64,000 nt of DNA, taken from Hydractinia symbiolongicarpus. Lineage: Eukaryota > Cnidaria > Hydrozoa > Anthoathecata > Hydractiniidae. The notes under the pieces are model-generated. The model was not told the DNA's origin and ran no database searches. It saw nothing but the letters and a program-made list of their open reading frames with translations. The stretch lies in the NCBI RefSeq assembly GCF_029227915.1, contig NC_079884.1, forward strand, positions 30,940,001 through 31,004,000, written 5' to 3'. Below, in pieces: positions 11,200-24,171 of the stretch; the stretch's first letter is position 1, and the number at the start of each line of letters is the position of its first letter. Position numbers and translations under genes: made by a program.

Positions 11200-13724
11200 A
11201 GTATACAAAGAAAGTACCCAGGGAGTAAACTCATTTCCCGAACGATTTTTTATATTATTTTTTTACCACTAAACGCATGGGACTTGTAGTTTTCAAAAAT
11301 GTTTTCATATTTGATGGGACGCTGAATAAAAGAAGTTTAATCGCCGGCAAACGAAAATCCGCGATTTCCCGTAAACTCCGGACTCGACCCGTATAGTCAA
11401 AAGTATACAAAGAAAGTACCCAGGGAGTTAACTCATTTCCCGAACGATTTTTTATATTATTTTTTTACCACTAAACGCATGAGACTTGTAGTTTTCAAAA
11501 ATGTTTTCATATTTGATGGGACGCTGAATAAAAGAAGTTTAATCGCCGGCAAACAAAAATCCGCGATTTCCCGTAAATCCCGGACTCGGCCCGTATAGTC
11601 GAAAGTATACAAAGAAAGTACCCAGGGAGTAAACTCATTTCCCGAACGATTTTTTAAATTATTTTTTCACCACTAAAACTCATGAGACTTGTAGTTTTCA
11701 AAAATGTTTTCATTTTTGATGAGACGCTTAATGAAAGAGGTTTAATTGCCGGCAAACGAAAACCCGCGATTTCCCGTAAATCCCGGGATTGGCCCGTATA
11801 GTCAAATGTATACAAAGAAAGTAACCTGTGAGTAAACTCATTTCCAGAACGTTTTTTTAAAATATTTTTTCACCACTAAAAGGCATAAGACTTGTAGTTT
11901 CTAAAAATGTTTTCATTTTTGATGAGACGCTGAATAAAAGAAGTTTAATCGTCGGCAAACGAAAACCCGCGATTTCCCGTAAATCCCGGGCTTGGCCCGT
12001 ATAGTCAAAAGTATACAAAGAAAGTACCCAGGGAGTAAACTCATTTCCCGAACGATTTTATAAATTATTTTTTCACCACTAAAACGCATGAAACTTGTAG
12101 TTTTTAAAAATGTTTTCATTTTTGATGAGACGCTTATTGAAAAAGGTTTAATTGCCGGCAAACGAAAACCCGCGATTTCCCGTAAATCCCAGGCTTGGCC
12201 CGTATAGTCGAATGTATACAAAGAAAGTACCCTGTGAGTAAACTCATTTCCAAAACGATTTTTCAATTTTTTTTTTTTCACCACTAAAACGCATGAGACT
12301 TGTAGTTTTCAAAAATGTTTTCATTTTTGATGAGACGCTTAATGAAAGAGGTTTAATTGCCGGCAAACGAAAACCCGCGATTTCTCGTAAATCCCGGGAT
12401 TGGCCCGTATAGTCGAATGTATACAAAGAAAGTACCCTGTGAGTAAACTCATTTCCAGAACGATTTTTTAAAATATTTTTTCACCACTAAAAGGCATAAG
12501 ACTTGTAGTTTCTAAAAAAGTTTTCATTTTTGATTACACGCTGAATAAAAGAAGTTTAATCGTCGGCAAACGAAAACACGCGATTTCCCGTAAATCCCGG
12601 ACTTGGCCCGTATAGTCAAATGTGTACAAAGAAAGTACCCTGTGAGTAAACTCATTTCCAGAACGATTTTATAAATTATTTTTTCACCACTAAAACGCAT
12701 GAGACTTGTAGTTTTCAAAAATGTTTTCATTTTTGATGAGACGCTGAATAAAAGAAGTTTAATCGCCGGCAAACGAAAACCCGCCATTTCCCGTAAACCC
12801 CGGACTCGGCCCGTATAGTCAAAAGTGTACAAAGAAAGTACCCAGGGAGTAAACTCATTTCCCGAACGATTTTTTATATTATTTTTTTACCACTAAACGC
12901 ATGGGACTTGTAGTTTTCAAAAATGTTTTCATATTTGATGGGACGCTGAATAAAAGAAGTTTAATCGCTGGCAAACGAAAATCCGCGATTTCCCGTAAAT
13001 CCCGGAATCGGCCCGTATAGTCAAAAGTATACAAAGAAAGTACCTAGGGAGTTAACTCATTTCCCGAACGATTTTTTATATAATTTTTTTACCACTAAAC
13101 GCATGAGACTTGTAGTTTTCAAAAATGTTTTCATATTTGATGGGACGCTGAATAAAAGAAGTTTAATCGCCGGCAAACAAAAATCCGCGATTTCCCGTAA
13201 ATCCCGGACTCGGCCCGTATAGTCGAAAGTATACAAAGAAAGTACCCAGGGAGTAAACTCATTTCCCGAACGATTTTTTAAATTATTTTTTCACCACTAA
13301 AACTCATGAGACTTGTAGTTTTCAAAAATGTTTTCATTTTTGATGAGACGCTTAATGAAAGAGGTTTAATTGCCGGCAAACGAAAACCCGCGATTTCCCG
13401 TAAATCCCGGGATTGGCCCGTATAGTCAAATGTATACAAAGAAAGTAACCTGTGAGTAAACTCATTTCCAGAACGTTTTTTTAAAATATTTTTTCACCAC
13501 TAAAAGGCATAAGACTTGTAGTTTCTAAAAATGTTTTCATTTTTGATGAGACGCTGAATAAAAGAAGTTTAATCGTCGGCAAACGAAAACCCGCGATTTC
13601 CCGTAAATCCCGGGCTTGGCCCGTATAGTCAAAAGTATACAAAGAAAGTACCCAGGGAGTAAACTCATTTCCCGAACGATTTTATAAATTATTTTTTCAC
13701 CACTAAAACGCATGAGACTTGTAG
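11200..13724 (+). repeat. Eight-monomer offset duplication (1624 bp) with an embedded older block
   Basis: 11200-12100 and 12824-13724 match at offset 1624 through private variants CGCATGGGACTTG, GAGTTAACTC, AAAGTAACCTGTGAG and GAACGTTTTTTT. The DNA between them (about 12100-12830) matches 9.45-10.2 kb at an offset of 2637 bases through the private GTTTCTAAAAAAG and GATTACACGCTG. The segment is therefore a composite of two different copying events. Confidence 0.75.
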
Positions 13725-16700
13725 TTTTCAAAAATGTTTTCATTTTTGATGAGACGCTGAATAAAAGAAGTTTAATCGCCGGCAAACGAAAACCCGCCAT
13801 TTCCCGTAAACCCCGGACTCGGCCCGTATAGTCAAAAGTGTACAAAGAAAGTACCCCGGGAGTAAATTCATTTCCCGAACGTTTTTTTATATTATTTTTT
13901 TACCACTAAATGCATGAGACTTGTAGTTTTTAAAAATGTTTTCATATTTGATGGGACGCTGAATAAAAGAAGTTTAATCGCCGGCAAACGAAAATCCGCG
14001 ATTTCCCGTAAATCCCGGACTCGGCCCGTATAGTCAAAAGTATACAAAGAAAGTACCCAGGGTGTAAACTCATTTCCCGAACGATTTTTTAAATTATTAT
14101 TTCACCACTAAAGCCCATGAGACTTGTAGTTTTCAAAAATGTTTTCATTTTTGATGAGACGCTTAATGAAAAAGGTTTAATCGCCGGCAAACGAAAACCC
14201 GCGATTTCGCGTAAATCCCGGGCTTGGCCCGTATAGTCGAATGTATACAAAGAAAGTACCCTGTAAGTAAACTCATTTCCAAAACGATTTTTTAATTTTT
14301 TTTTTCACCACTAAAACTCATGAGACTTGTAGTTTTCAAAAATATTTTCATTTTTGATGAGACGCTTAATGAAAGAGGTTTAATTGCCGGCAAAGGAAAA
14401 CCCGCGATTTCCCGTAAATCCCGGGAATGGCCCGTATAGTCGAATGTATACAAAGAAAGTACCCTGTGAGTAAACTCATTTCCAGAACGATTTTTTAAAA
14501 TATTTTTTTACCACTAAAAGGCATAAGACTTGTAGTTTCTAAAAATGTTTTCATTTTTGATAAGACGCTGAATAAAAGAAGTTTAATCGTCGGCAAACGA
14601 AAACCCGCGATTTCCCGTAAATCGCGGGCTTGGCCCGTATAATCAAAAGTATACAAAGAAAGTACCCAGGGAGTAAACTCATTTCCCGAACGATTTTATA
14701 AATTATTTTTTCACCACTAAAACGCATGAGACTTCTAGTTTTTAAAAATGTTTTCATTTTTGATGAGACGCTGAATAAAAGAAGTTTAATCGCCGGCAAA
14801 CGAAAACCCGCCATTTCCTGTAAACCCCGGACTCGGCCCGTATAGTCAAAAGTATACAAAGAAAGTACCCAGGGAGTAAACTCATTTCCCGAACGATTTT
14901 TTATATTATTTTTTTACCACTAAACGCATGAGACTTGTAGTTTCTAAAAATGTTTTCATTTTTGATGAGACGCTGAATAAAAGAAGTTTAATCGTCGGCA
15001 AACGAAAACCCGCGATTTCCGGTAAATCCCGGGCTTGGCCCATATAGTCAAAAGTATACAAAGAAAGTACCCAGAGAGTAAACTTATTTCCCGAACGATT
15101 TTTTATATTATTTTTTTACCACTAAACGCATGAGACTTGTAGTTTTCAAAAATGTTTTCATATTTGATGGGACGCTGAATAAAAGAAGTTTAATCGTCGG
15201 CAAACGAAAACCCGCGATTTCCCGTAAATCCCGGACTCGACCTGTATAGTCGAATGTATACAAAGAAAGTACCCTGTGAGTAAACTCATTTCCAAAACGA
15301 TTTTTTAATTTTTTTTTTCACCACTAAAACTCATGAGACTTGTAGTTTTCAAAAATATTTTCATTTTTGATGAGACGCTTAATGAAAGAGGTTTAATCGC
15401 CGGCAAACGAAAATCCGCGATTTCCCGTAAATCCCGGACGCGGCCCGTATAGTCGAATGTATACAAAGAAAGTACCCTGTGAGTAAACTCATTTCCAGAA
15501 CGATTTTTTAAAATAATTTTTCACCACTAAAAGGCATAAGACTTGTAGTTTCTAAAAATGTTTTCATTTTTGATGAGACGCTGAATAAAAGAAGTTTAAT
15601 CGTCGGCAAACGAAAACCCGCGATTTCCGGTAAATCCTGGGCTTGGCCCGTATAGTCAAAAGTATACAAAGAAAGTACCCAGGGAGTAAACTTATTTCCC
15701 GAACGATTTTTTATATTATTTTTTTACCACTAAACGCATGAGACTTGTAGTTTTCAAAAATGTTTTCATATTTGATGGGACGCTGAATAAAAGAAGTTTA
15801 ATCGTCGGCAAACGAAAACCCGCGATTTCCCGTAAATCCCGGACTCGGCCTGTATAGTCGAATGTATACAAAGAAAGTACCCTGTGAGTAAACTCATTTC
15901 CAAAACGATTTTTTAATTTTTTTTTTCACCACTAAAACTCATGAGACTTGTAGTTTTCAGAAATATTTTCATTTTTGATGAGACGCTTAATGAAAGAGGT
16001 TTAATTGCCGGCAAACGAAAACCCGCGATTTCCCGTAAATCCCGGGAATGGCCCGTATAGTCGAATGTATACAAAGAAAGTACCCTGTGAGTAAACTCAT
16101 TTCCAGAACGATTTTTTAAAATATTTTTTTACCACTAAAAGGCATAAGACTTGTAGTTTCTAAAAATGTTTTCATTTTTGATAAGACGCTGAATAAAAGA
16201 AGTTTAATCGTCGGCAAACGAAAACCCTCGATTTCCCGTAAATCCCGGGCTTGGCCCGTATAGTCAAAAGTATACAAAGAAAGTACCCAGGGAGTAAACT
16301 CATTTCCCGAACGATTTTATAAATTATTTTTTCACAACTAAAACGCATGAGACTTGTAGTTTTCAAAAATGTTTTCATTTTTGATGAGACGCTGAATAAA
16401 AGAAGTTTTATCGCCGGCAAACGAAAACCCGCCATTTCCCGTAAACCCCGGACTCGGCCCGTATAGTCAAAAGTATACAAAGAAAGTAACCAGGGAGTAA
16501 ACTCATTTCCCGAACGATTGTTTATATTATTTTTTTACCACTAAACGCATGAGACTTGTAGTTTTCAAAAATGTTTTCATATTTGATGGGACGCTGAATA
16601 AAAGAAGTTTAATCGCCGGCAAACGAAAATCCGCGATTTCCCGTAAATCCCGGACTCGGCCCGTATAGTCGAATGTATACAAAGAAAGTACCCTGTGAGT

Positions 16701-17494
16701 AAACTCATTTCCAGAACGATTTTTTAAAATATTTTTTCACCACTAAAAGGCATAAGACTTGTAGTTTCTAAAAATGTTTTCATTTTTGATGAGACGCTGA
16801 ATAAAAGAAGTTTAATCGTCGGCAAACGAAAACCCGCGATTTCCCGTAAATCCCGGGCTTGGCCCGTATAGTCAAAAGTATACAAAGAAAGTACCCAGGG
16901 AGTAAACTCATTTCCCGAACGATTTTATAAATTATTTTTTCACCACTAAAACTCATGAGACTTGTAGTTTTCAAAAATGTTTTCATTTTTGATGAGACGC
17001 TTAATGAAAGAGGTTTAATTGCCGGCAAACGAAAACCCGCGATTTCCCGTAAATCCCGGGATTGGCCCGTATAGTCGAATGTATACAAAGAAAGTACCCT
17101 GTGAGTAAACTCATTTCCAGAACGATTTTTTAAAATATTTTTTCACCACTAAAAGGCATAAGACTTGTAGTTTCTAAAAATGTTTTCATTTTTGATGAGA
17201 CGCTGAATAAAAGAAGTTTAATCGTCGGCAAACGAAAACCCGCGATTTCCCGTAAATCCCGGGCTTGGCCCGTATAGTCAAAAGTATACAAAGAAAGTAC
17301 CCAGGGAGTAAACTCATTGCCCGAACGATTTTATAAATTATTTTTTCACCACTAAAACGCATGAGACTTGTAGTTTTCAAAAATGTTTTCATTTTTGATG
17401 AGACGCTGAATAAAAGAAGTTTAATCGCCGGCAAACGAAAACCCGCCATTTCCCGTAAACCCCGGACTCGGCTCGTATAGTCAAAAGTATACAA
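13725..17494 (+). repeat. Mixed monomer mosaic
   Basis: T1, T2, T4 and T6-like monomers occur in irregular order. Several markers are shared with 1-4 kb, including CCCGGGAATGG, GATAAGACGCTG and ATTTCCGGTAAATC. No single higher-order period covers the stretch, and I see no gene or other element in it. Confidence 0.8.
13913..14115 (+). repeat. Monomer family T1b, exemplar (T1 head, TTATTATTTCACC tail)
   Basis: This monomer has a T1-like head and body but carries CCCAGGGTGTAAAC and a tail reading TTATTATTTCACCACTAAAGCC. A related form with TTATCATTT is the parent-like tail of all ten half-length monomers. Right of 31 kb the T1b form usually has CTCGCCCGT, two bases shorter than the usual CTCGGCCCGT. 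Confidence 0.85.
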
Positions 17495-18712
17495 AGAAAG
17501 TACCCAGGGAGTAAACTCATTTCCCGAACGATTTTTTATATTATTTTTTTACCACTACAGCCCATGAGACTTGTAGTTTTCAAAAATGTTTTCATATTTG
17601 ATGGGACGCTGAATAAAAGAAGTTTAATCGCCGGCAAACGAAAACCCGCGATTTCCCGTAAATCCCGGGATTGGCCCGTATAGTCGAATGTATACAAAGA
17701 AAGTACCCTGTGAGTAAACTCATTTCCAGAACGATTTTTTAAAATATTTTTTCACCACTAAAAGGCATAAGACTTGTAGTTTCTAAAAATGTTTTCATTT
17801 TTGATGAGACGCTGAATAAAAGAAGTTTAATCGTCGGCAAACGAAAACCCGCGATTTCCCGTAAATCCCGGGCTTGGCCCGTATAGTCAAAAGTATACAA
17901 AGAAAGTACCCAGGGAGTAAACTCATTTCCCGAACGATTTTATAAATCATTTTTTCACCACTAAAACGCATGAGACTTATAGTTTTCAAAAATGTTTTCA
18001 TTTTTGATGAGACGCTGAATAAAAGAAGTTTAATCGCCGGCAAACGAAAACCCGCCATTTCCCGTAAACCCCGGACTCGGCCCGTATAGTCAAAAGTATA
18101 CAAAGAAAGTACCCAGGGAGTAAACTCATTTCCCGAACGATTTTTTATATTATTTTTTTACCACTACAGCCCATGAGACTTGTAGTTTTCAAAAATGTTT
18201 TCATATTTGATGGGACGCTGAATAAAAGAAGTTTAATCGCCGGCAAACGAAAACCCGCGATTTCCCGTAAATCCCGGGATTGGCCCGTATAGTCGAATGT
18301 ATACAAAGAAAGTACCCTGTGAGTAAACTCATTTCCAGAACGATTTTTTAAAATATTTTTTCACCACTAAAAGGCATAAGACTTGTAATTTCTAAAAATG
18401 TTTTCATTTTTGATGAGACGCTGAATAAAAGAAGTTTAATCGTCGGCAAACGAAAACCCGCGATTTCCCGTAAATCCCGGGCTTGGCCCGTATAGTCAAA
18501 AGTATACAAAGAAAGTACCCAGGGAGTAAACTCATTTCCCGAACGATTTTATAAATCATTTTTTCACCACTAAAACGCATGAGACTTATAGTTTTCAAAA
18601 ATGTTTTCATTTTTGATGAGACGCTGAATAAAAGAAGTTTAATCGCCGGCAAACGAAAACCCGCCATTTCCCGTAAACCCCGGACTCGGCCCGTATAGTC
18701 AAAAGTATACAA
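17495..18712 (+). repeat. Three-monomer tandem duplication (2 x 609 bp)
   Basis: Copies 17495-18103 and 18104-18712 share the private variants CCACTACAGCCC, TAAATCATTTTTTCACC and GACTTATAG, each 609 bases apart. The second copy gained GACTTGTAATTTC, which the first lacks. That new mutation reappears at 21.4 kb, so the second copy was the source of the next, larger duplication. Confidence 0.88.
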
Positions 18713-19384
18713 AGAAAGTACCCAGGGAGTAAACTCATTTCCCGAACGATTTTTTATATTATTTTTTTACCACTAAACGCATGAGACTTGTAGTTTTCAA
18801 AAATGTTTTCATATTTGATGGGACGCTGAATAAAAGAAGTTTAATTGCCGGCAAACGAAAATCCGCGATTTCCCGTAAATCCCGGACTCGGCCCGTATAG
18901 TCAAAAGTATACAAAGAAAGTACCCAGGGAATAAATTCATTTCCCGAACGATTTTTTATATTATTTTTTTACCACTAAACGCATGAGACTTGTAGTTTTC
19001 AAAAATGTTATATTTGATGGGACGCTAAATAAAAGAAGTTTAATCGCCGGCAAACGAAAATCCGCGATTTCCCGTAAATCCCGGACTCGGCCCGTATAGT
19101 CAAAAGTATACAAAGAAAGTACCCAGGGAGTAAACTCATTTCCTGAACGATTTTATAAATTATTTTTTCACCACTAAAACGCATGAGACTTGTAGTTTTC
19201 AAAAATGTTTTCATTTTTGATGAGACGCTGAATAAAAGAAGTTTAATCGCCGGCAAACGAAAATCCGCGATTTCCCGTAAATCCCGGACTCGGCCCGTAT
19301 AGTCAAAAGTATACAAAGAAAGTACCCAGGGAGTAAGCTCATTTCCCGAACGATTTTTTAAATTATTTTTTCACCACTAAAACG

Positions 19385-19586
19385 CAGGTGACTTGTAGTT
19401 TTCAAAAATGTTTTCACTTTTGATGAGACGCTTAATGAAAGAGGTTTAATCGCCGGCAAACGAAATCCCGCGATTTCCCGTCAATCCAGGCTTGGCCCGT
19501 ATAGTCGAATGTATACAAAGAAAGTACCCAGGGAGTAAACTCAGTTCCCGAACGATTTTTTAAATTTTTTTTTCACCACTAAAACG
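19385..19586 (+). repeat. Monomer family T5, exemplar
   Basis: This 202 bp monomer is recognised by its head CAGGTGACTTG, by AACGAAATCCCGCG and by GTCGAATG combined with CCCAGGGAG. In this copy CCGTCAATCCAGG replaces the commoner CCGTAAATCCGGGG. T5 is nearly always followed by T6. It carries the CENP-B-like TTCG allele. Confidence 0.88.
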
Positions 19587-19788
19587 CATGAGACTTGTAG
19601 TTTTCAAAAATGTTTTCATTTTTGATGAGATGCTTAATGAAAAAGGTTTAATCGCCGGCAAATGAAAACCCGCGATTTCCCGTAAATCCCAGGCTTGGCC
19701 CGTATAGTCGAATGTATACAAAGAAAGTACCCTGTGAGTAAACTCATTTCCAAAACGATTTTTTAATTTTTTTTTCACCACTAAAACG
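19587..19788 (+). repeat. Monomer family T6, exemplar
   Basis: This 202 bp monomer is recognised by GATGCTTAATGAAAAAGG, AATCCCAGGCTTGG, GTCGAATG, CCCTGTGAG, TTCCAAAACG and a long T-rich tail. GATGCTT differs from GACGCTT by a CpG transition. T6 carries both the perfect dyad and the CENP-B-like motif, and it links T5 to T4 in the five-monomer unit. Confidence 0.88.
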
Positions 19789-22700
19789 CATGAGACTTGT
19801 AGTTTTCAAAAATGTTTTCATTTTTGATGAGACGCTTAATGAAAGAGGTTTAATTGCCGGCAAACGAAAACCGCGATTTCCCGTAAATCCCGGGATTGGC
19901 CCGTATAGTCGAATGTATACAAAGAAAGTACCCTGTGAGTAAACTCATTTCCAGAACGATTTTATAAATTATTTTTTCACCACTAAAACGCATGAGACTT
20001 GTAGTTTTCAAAAATGTTTTCATTTTTGATGAGACGCTGAATAAAAGAAGTTTAATCGCCGGCAAACGAAAATCCGCGATTTCCCGTAAATCCCGGACTC
20101 GGCCCGTATAGTCAAAAGTATACAAAGAAAGTACCCAGGGAGTAAACTCATTTCCTGAACGATTTTATAAATTATTTTTTCACCACTAAAACGCATGAGA
20201 CTTGTAGTTTTCAAAAATGTTTTCATTTTTGATGAGACGCTGAATAAAAGAAGTTTAATCGCCGGCAAACGAAAATCCGCGATTTCCCGTAAATCCCGGA
20301 CTCGGCCCGTATAGTCAAAAGTATACAAAGAAAGTACCCAGGGAGTAAGCTCATTTCCCGAACGATTTTTTAAATTATTTTTTCACCACTAAAACGCAGG
20401 TGACTTGTAGTTTTCAAAAATGTTTTCACTTTTGATGAGACGCTTAATGAAAGAGGTTTAATCGCCGGCAAACGAAATCCCGTGATTTCCCGTCAATCCA
20501 GGCTTGGCCCGTATAGTCGAATGTATACAAAGAAAGTACCCAGGGAGTAAACTCAGTTCCCGAACGATTTTTTAAATTTTTTTTTCACCACTAAAACGCA
20601 TGAGACTTGTAGTTTTCAAAAATGTTTTCATTTTTGATGAGATGCTTAATGAAAAAGGTTTAATCGCCGGCAAATGAAAACCCGCGATTTCCCGTAAATC
20701 CCAGGCTTGGCCCGTATAGTCGAATGTATACAAAGAAAGTACCCTGTGAGTAAACTCATTTCCAAAACGATTTTTTAATTTTTTTTTCACCACTAAAACG
20801 CATGAGACTTGTAGTTTTCAAAAATGTTTTCATTTTTGATGAGACGCTTAATGAAAGAGGTTTAATTGCCGGCAAACGAAAACCGCGATTTCCCGTAAAT
20901 CCCGGGATTGGCCCGTATAGTCGAATGTATACAAAGAAAGTACCCTGTGAGTAAACTCATTTCCAGAACGATTTTATAAATTATTTTTTCACCACTAAAA
21001 CGCATGAGACTTGTAGTTTTCAAAAATGTTTTCATTTTTGATGAGACGCTGAATAAAAGAAGTTTAATCGCCGGCAAACGAAAATCAGCGATTTCCCGTA
21101 AATCCCGGACTCGGCCCGTATAGTCAAAAGTATACAAAGAAAGTACCCAGGGAGTAAACTCATTTCCCGAACGATTTTTTATATTATTTTTTTACCACTA
21201 CAGCCCATGAGACTTGTAGTTTTCAAAAATGTTTTCATATTTGATGGGACGCTGAATAAAAGAAGTTTAATCGCCGGCAAACGAAAACCCGCGATTTCCC
21301 GTAAATCCCGGGATTGGCCCGTATAGTCGAATGTATACAAAGAAAGTACCCTGTGAGTAAACTCATTTCCAGAACGATTTTTTAAAATATTTTTTCACCA
21401 CTAAAAGGCATAAGACTTGTAATTTCTAAAAATGTTTTCATTTTTGATGAGACGCTGAATAAAAGAAGTTTAATCGTCGGCAAACGAAAACCCGCGATTT
21501 CCCGTAAATCCCGGGCTTGGCCCGTATAGTCAAAAGTATACAAAGAAAGTACCCAGGGAGTAAACTCATTTCCCGAACGATTTTATAAATCATTTTTTCA
21601 CCACTAAAACGCATGAGACTTATAGTTTTCAAAAATGTTTTCATTTTTGATGAGACGCTGAATAAAAGAAGTTTAATCGCCGGCAAACGAAAACCCGCCA
21701 TTTCCCGTAAACCCCGGACTCGGCCCGTATAGTCAAAAGTATACAAAGAAAGTACCCAGGGAGTAAACTCATTTCCCGAACGATTTTTTATATTATTTTT
21801 TTACCACTAAACGCATGAGACTTGTAGTTTTCAAAAATGTTTTCATATTTGATGGGACGCTGAATAAAAGAAGTTTAATTGCCGGCAAACGAAAATCCGC
21901 GATTTCCCGTAAATCCCGGACTCGGCCCGTATAGTCAAAAGTATACAAAGAAAGTACCCAGGGAATAAATTCATTTCCCGAACGATTTTTTATATTATTT
22001 TTTTACCACTAAACGCATGAGACTTGTAGTTTTCAAAAATGTTATATTTGATGGGACGCTAAATAAAAGAAGTTTAATCGCCGGCAAACGAAAATCCGCG
22101 ATTTCCCGTAAATCCCGGACTCGGCCCGTATAGTCAAAAGTATACAAAGAAAGTACCCAGGGAGTAAACTCATTTCCTGAACGATTTTATAAATTATTTT
22201 TTCACCACTAAAACGCATGAGACTTGTAGTTTTCAAAAATGTTTTCATTTTTGATGAGACGCTGAATAAAAGAAGTTTAATCGCCGGCAAACGAAAATCC
22301 GCGATTTCCCGTAAATCCCGGACTCGGCCCGTATAGTCAAAAGTATACAAAGAAAGTACCCAGGGAGTAAGCTCATTTCCCGAACGATTTTTTAAATTAT
22401 TTTTTCACCACTAAAACGCAGGTGACTTGTAGTTTTCAAAAATGTTTTCACTTTTGATGAGACGCTTAATGAAAGAGGTTTAATCGCCGGCAAACGAAAT
22501 CCCGCGATTTCCCGTCAATCCAGGCTTGGCCCGTATAGTCGAATGTATACAAAGAAAGTACCCAGGGAGTAAACTCAGTTCCCGAACGATTTTTTAAATT
22601 TTTTTTTCACCACTAAAACGCATGAGACTTGTAGTTTTCAAAAATGTTTTCATTTTTGATGAGATGCTTAATGAAAAAGGTTTAATCGCCGGCAAATGAA

Positions 22701-24171
22701 AACCCGCGATTTCCCGTAAATCCCAGGCTTGGCCCGTATAGTCGAATGTATACAAAGAAAGTACCCTGTGAGTAAACTCATTTCCAAAACGATTTTTTAA
22801 TTTTTTTTTCACCACTAAAACGCATGAGACTTGTAGTTTTCAAAAATGTTTTCATTTTTGATGAGACGCTTAATGAAAGAGGTTTAATTGCCGGCAAACG
22901 AAAACCGCGATTTCCCGTAAATCCCGGGATTGGCCCGTATAGTCGAATGTATACAAAGAAAGTACCCTGTGAGTAAACTCATTTCCAGAACGATTTTATA
23001 AATTATTTTTTCACCACTAAAACGCATGAGACTTGTAGTTTTCAAAAATGTTTTCATTTTTGATGAGACGCTGAATAAAAGAAGTTTAATCGCCGGCAAA
23101 CGAAAATCCGCGATTTCCCGTAAATCCCGGACTCGGCCCGTATAGTCAAAAGTATACAAAGAAAGTACCCAGGGAGTAAACTCATTTCCTGAACGATTTT
23201 ATAAATTATTTTTTCACCACTAAAACGCATGAGACTTGTAGTTTTCAAAAATGTTTTCATTTTTGATGAGACGCTGAATAAAAGAAGTTTAATCGCCGGC
23301 AAACGAAAATCCGCGATTTCCCGTAAATCCCGGACTCGGCCCGTATAGTCAAAAGTATACAAAGAAAGTACCCAGGGAGTAAGCTCATTTCCCGAACGAT
23401 TTTTTAAATTATTTTTTCACCACTAAAACGCAGGTGACTTGTAGTTTTCAAAAATGTTTTCACTTTTGATGAGACGCTTAATGAAAGAGGTTTAATCGCC
23501 GGCAAACGAAATCCCGTGATTTCCCGTCAATCCAGGCTTGGCCCGTATAGTCGAATGTATACAAAGAAAGTACCCAGGGAGTAAACTCAGTTCCCGAACG
23601 ATTTTTTAAATTTTTTTTTCACCACTAAAACGCATGAGACTTGTAGTTTTCAAAAATGTTTTCATTTTTGATGAGATGCTTAATGAAAAAGGTTTAATCG
23701 CCGGCAAATGAAAACCCGCGATTTCCCGTAAATCCCAGGCTTGGCCCGTATAGTCGAATGTATACAAAGAAAGTACCCTGTGAGTAAACTCATTTCCAAA
23801 ACGATTTTTTAATTTTTTTTTCACCACTAAAACGCATGAGACTTGTAGTTTTCAAAAATGTTTTCATTTTTGATGAGACGCTTAATGAAAGAGGTTTAAT
23901 TGCCGGCAAACGAAAACCGCGATTTCCCGTAAATCCCGGGATTGGCCCGTATAGTCGAATGTATACAAAGAAAGTACCCTGTGAGTAAACTCATTTCCAG
24001 AACGATTTTATAAATTATTTTTTCACCACTAAAACGCATGAGACTTGTAGTTTTCAAAAATGTTTTCATTTTTGATGAGACGCTGAATAAAAGAAGTTTA
24101 ATCGCCGGCAAACGAAAATCAGCGATTTCCCGTAAATCCCGGACTCGGCCCGTATAGTCAAAAGTATACAA

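Larger units (their letters stand above)
19385..20396 (+). repeat. Five-monomer higher-order repeat unit (1012 bp)
   Basis: The order T5 (19385), T6 (19587), T4 (19789) and two T3-like monomers (19991 and 20194) repeats from 20397 with the same order and private variants. The unit recurs at 22.4 and 23.4 kb. A related unit with T2 in place of one T3-like monomer occurs at 24646-25657. Each monomer differs clearly from its neighbours, but corresponding monomers 1012 bases apart are almost identical. That pattern defines a higher-order repeat. Confidence 0.88.
18104..24171 (+). repeat. 15-monomer tandem duplication (2 x 3034 bp)
   Basis: 18104-21137 and 21138-24171 abut exactly and agree in many private variants at offset 3034. 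These include CTACAG (18164/21198), CCGTGATTTCCCGTC (20480/23514), AAATCAGCG (21085/24119) and a small deletion giving AATGTTATATTTG (about 19005/22039). The five-monomer unit is nested inside. I noticed no certain difference between the copies by eye, so the event looks recent. A full alignment would be needed to count differences. Confidence 0.9.
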
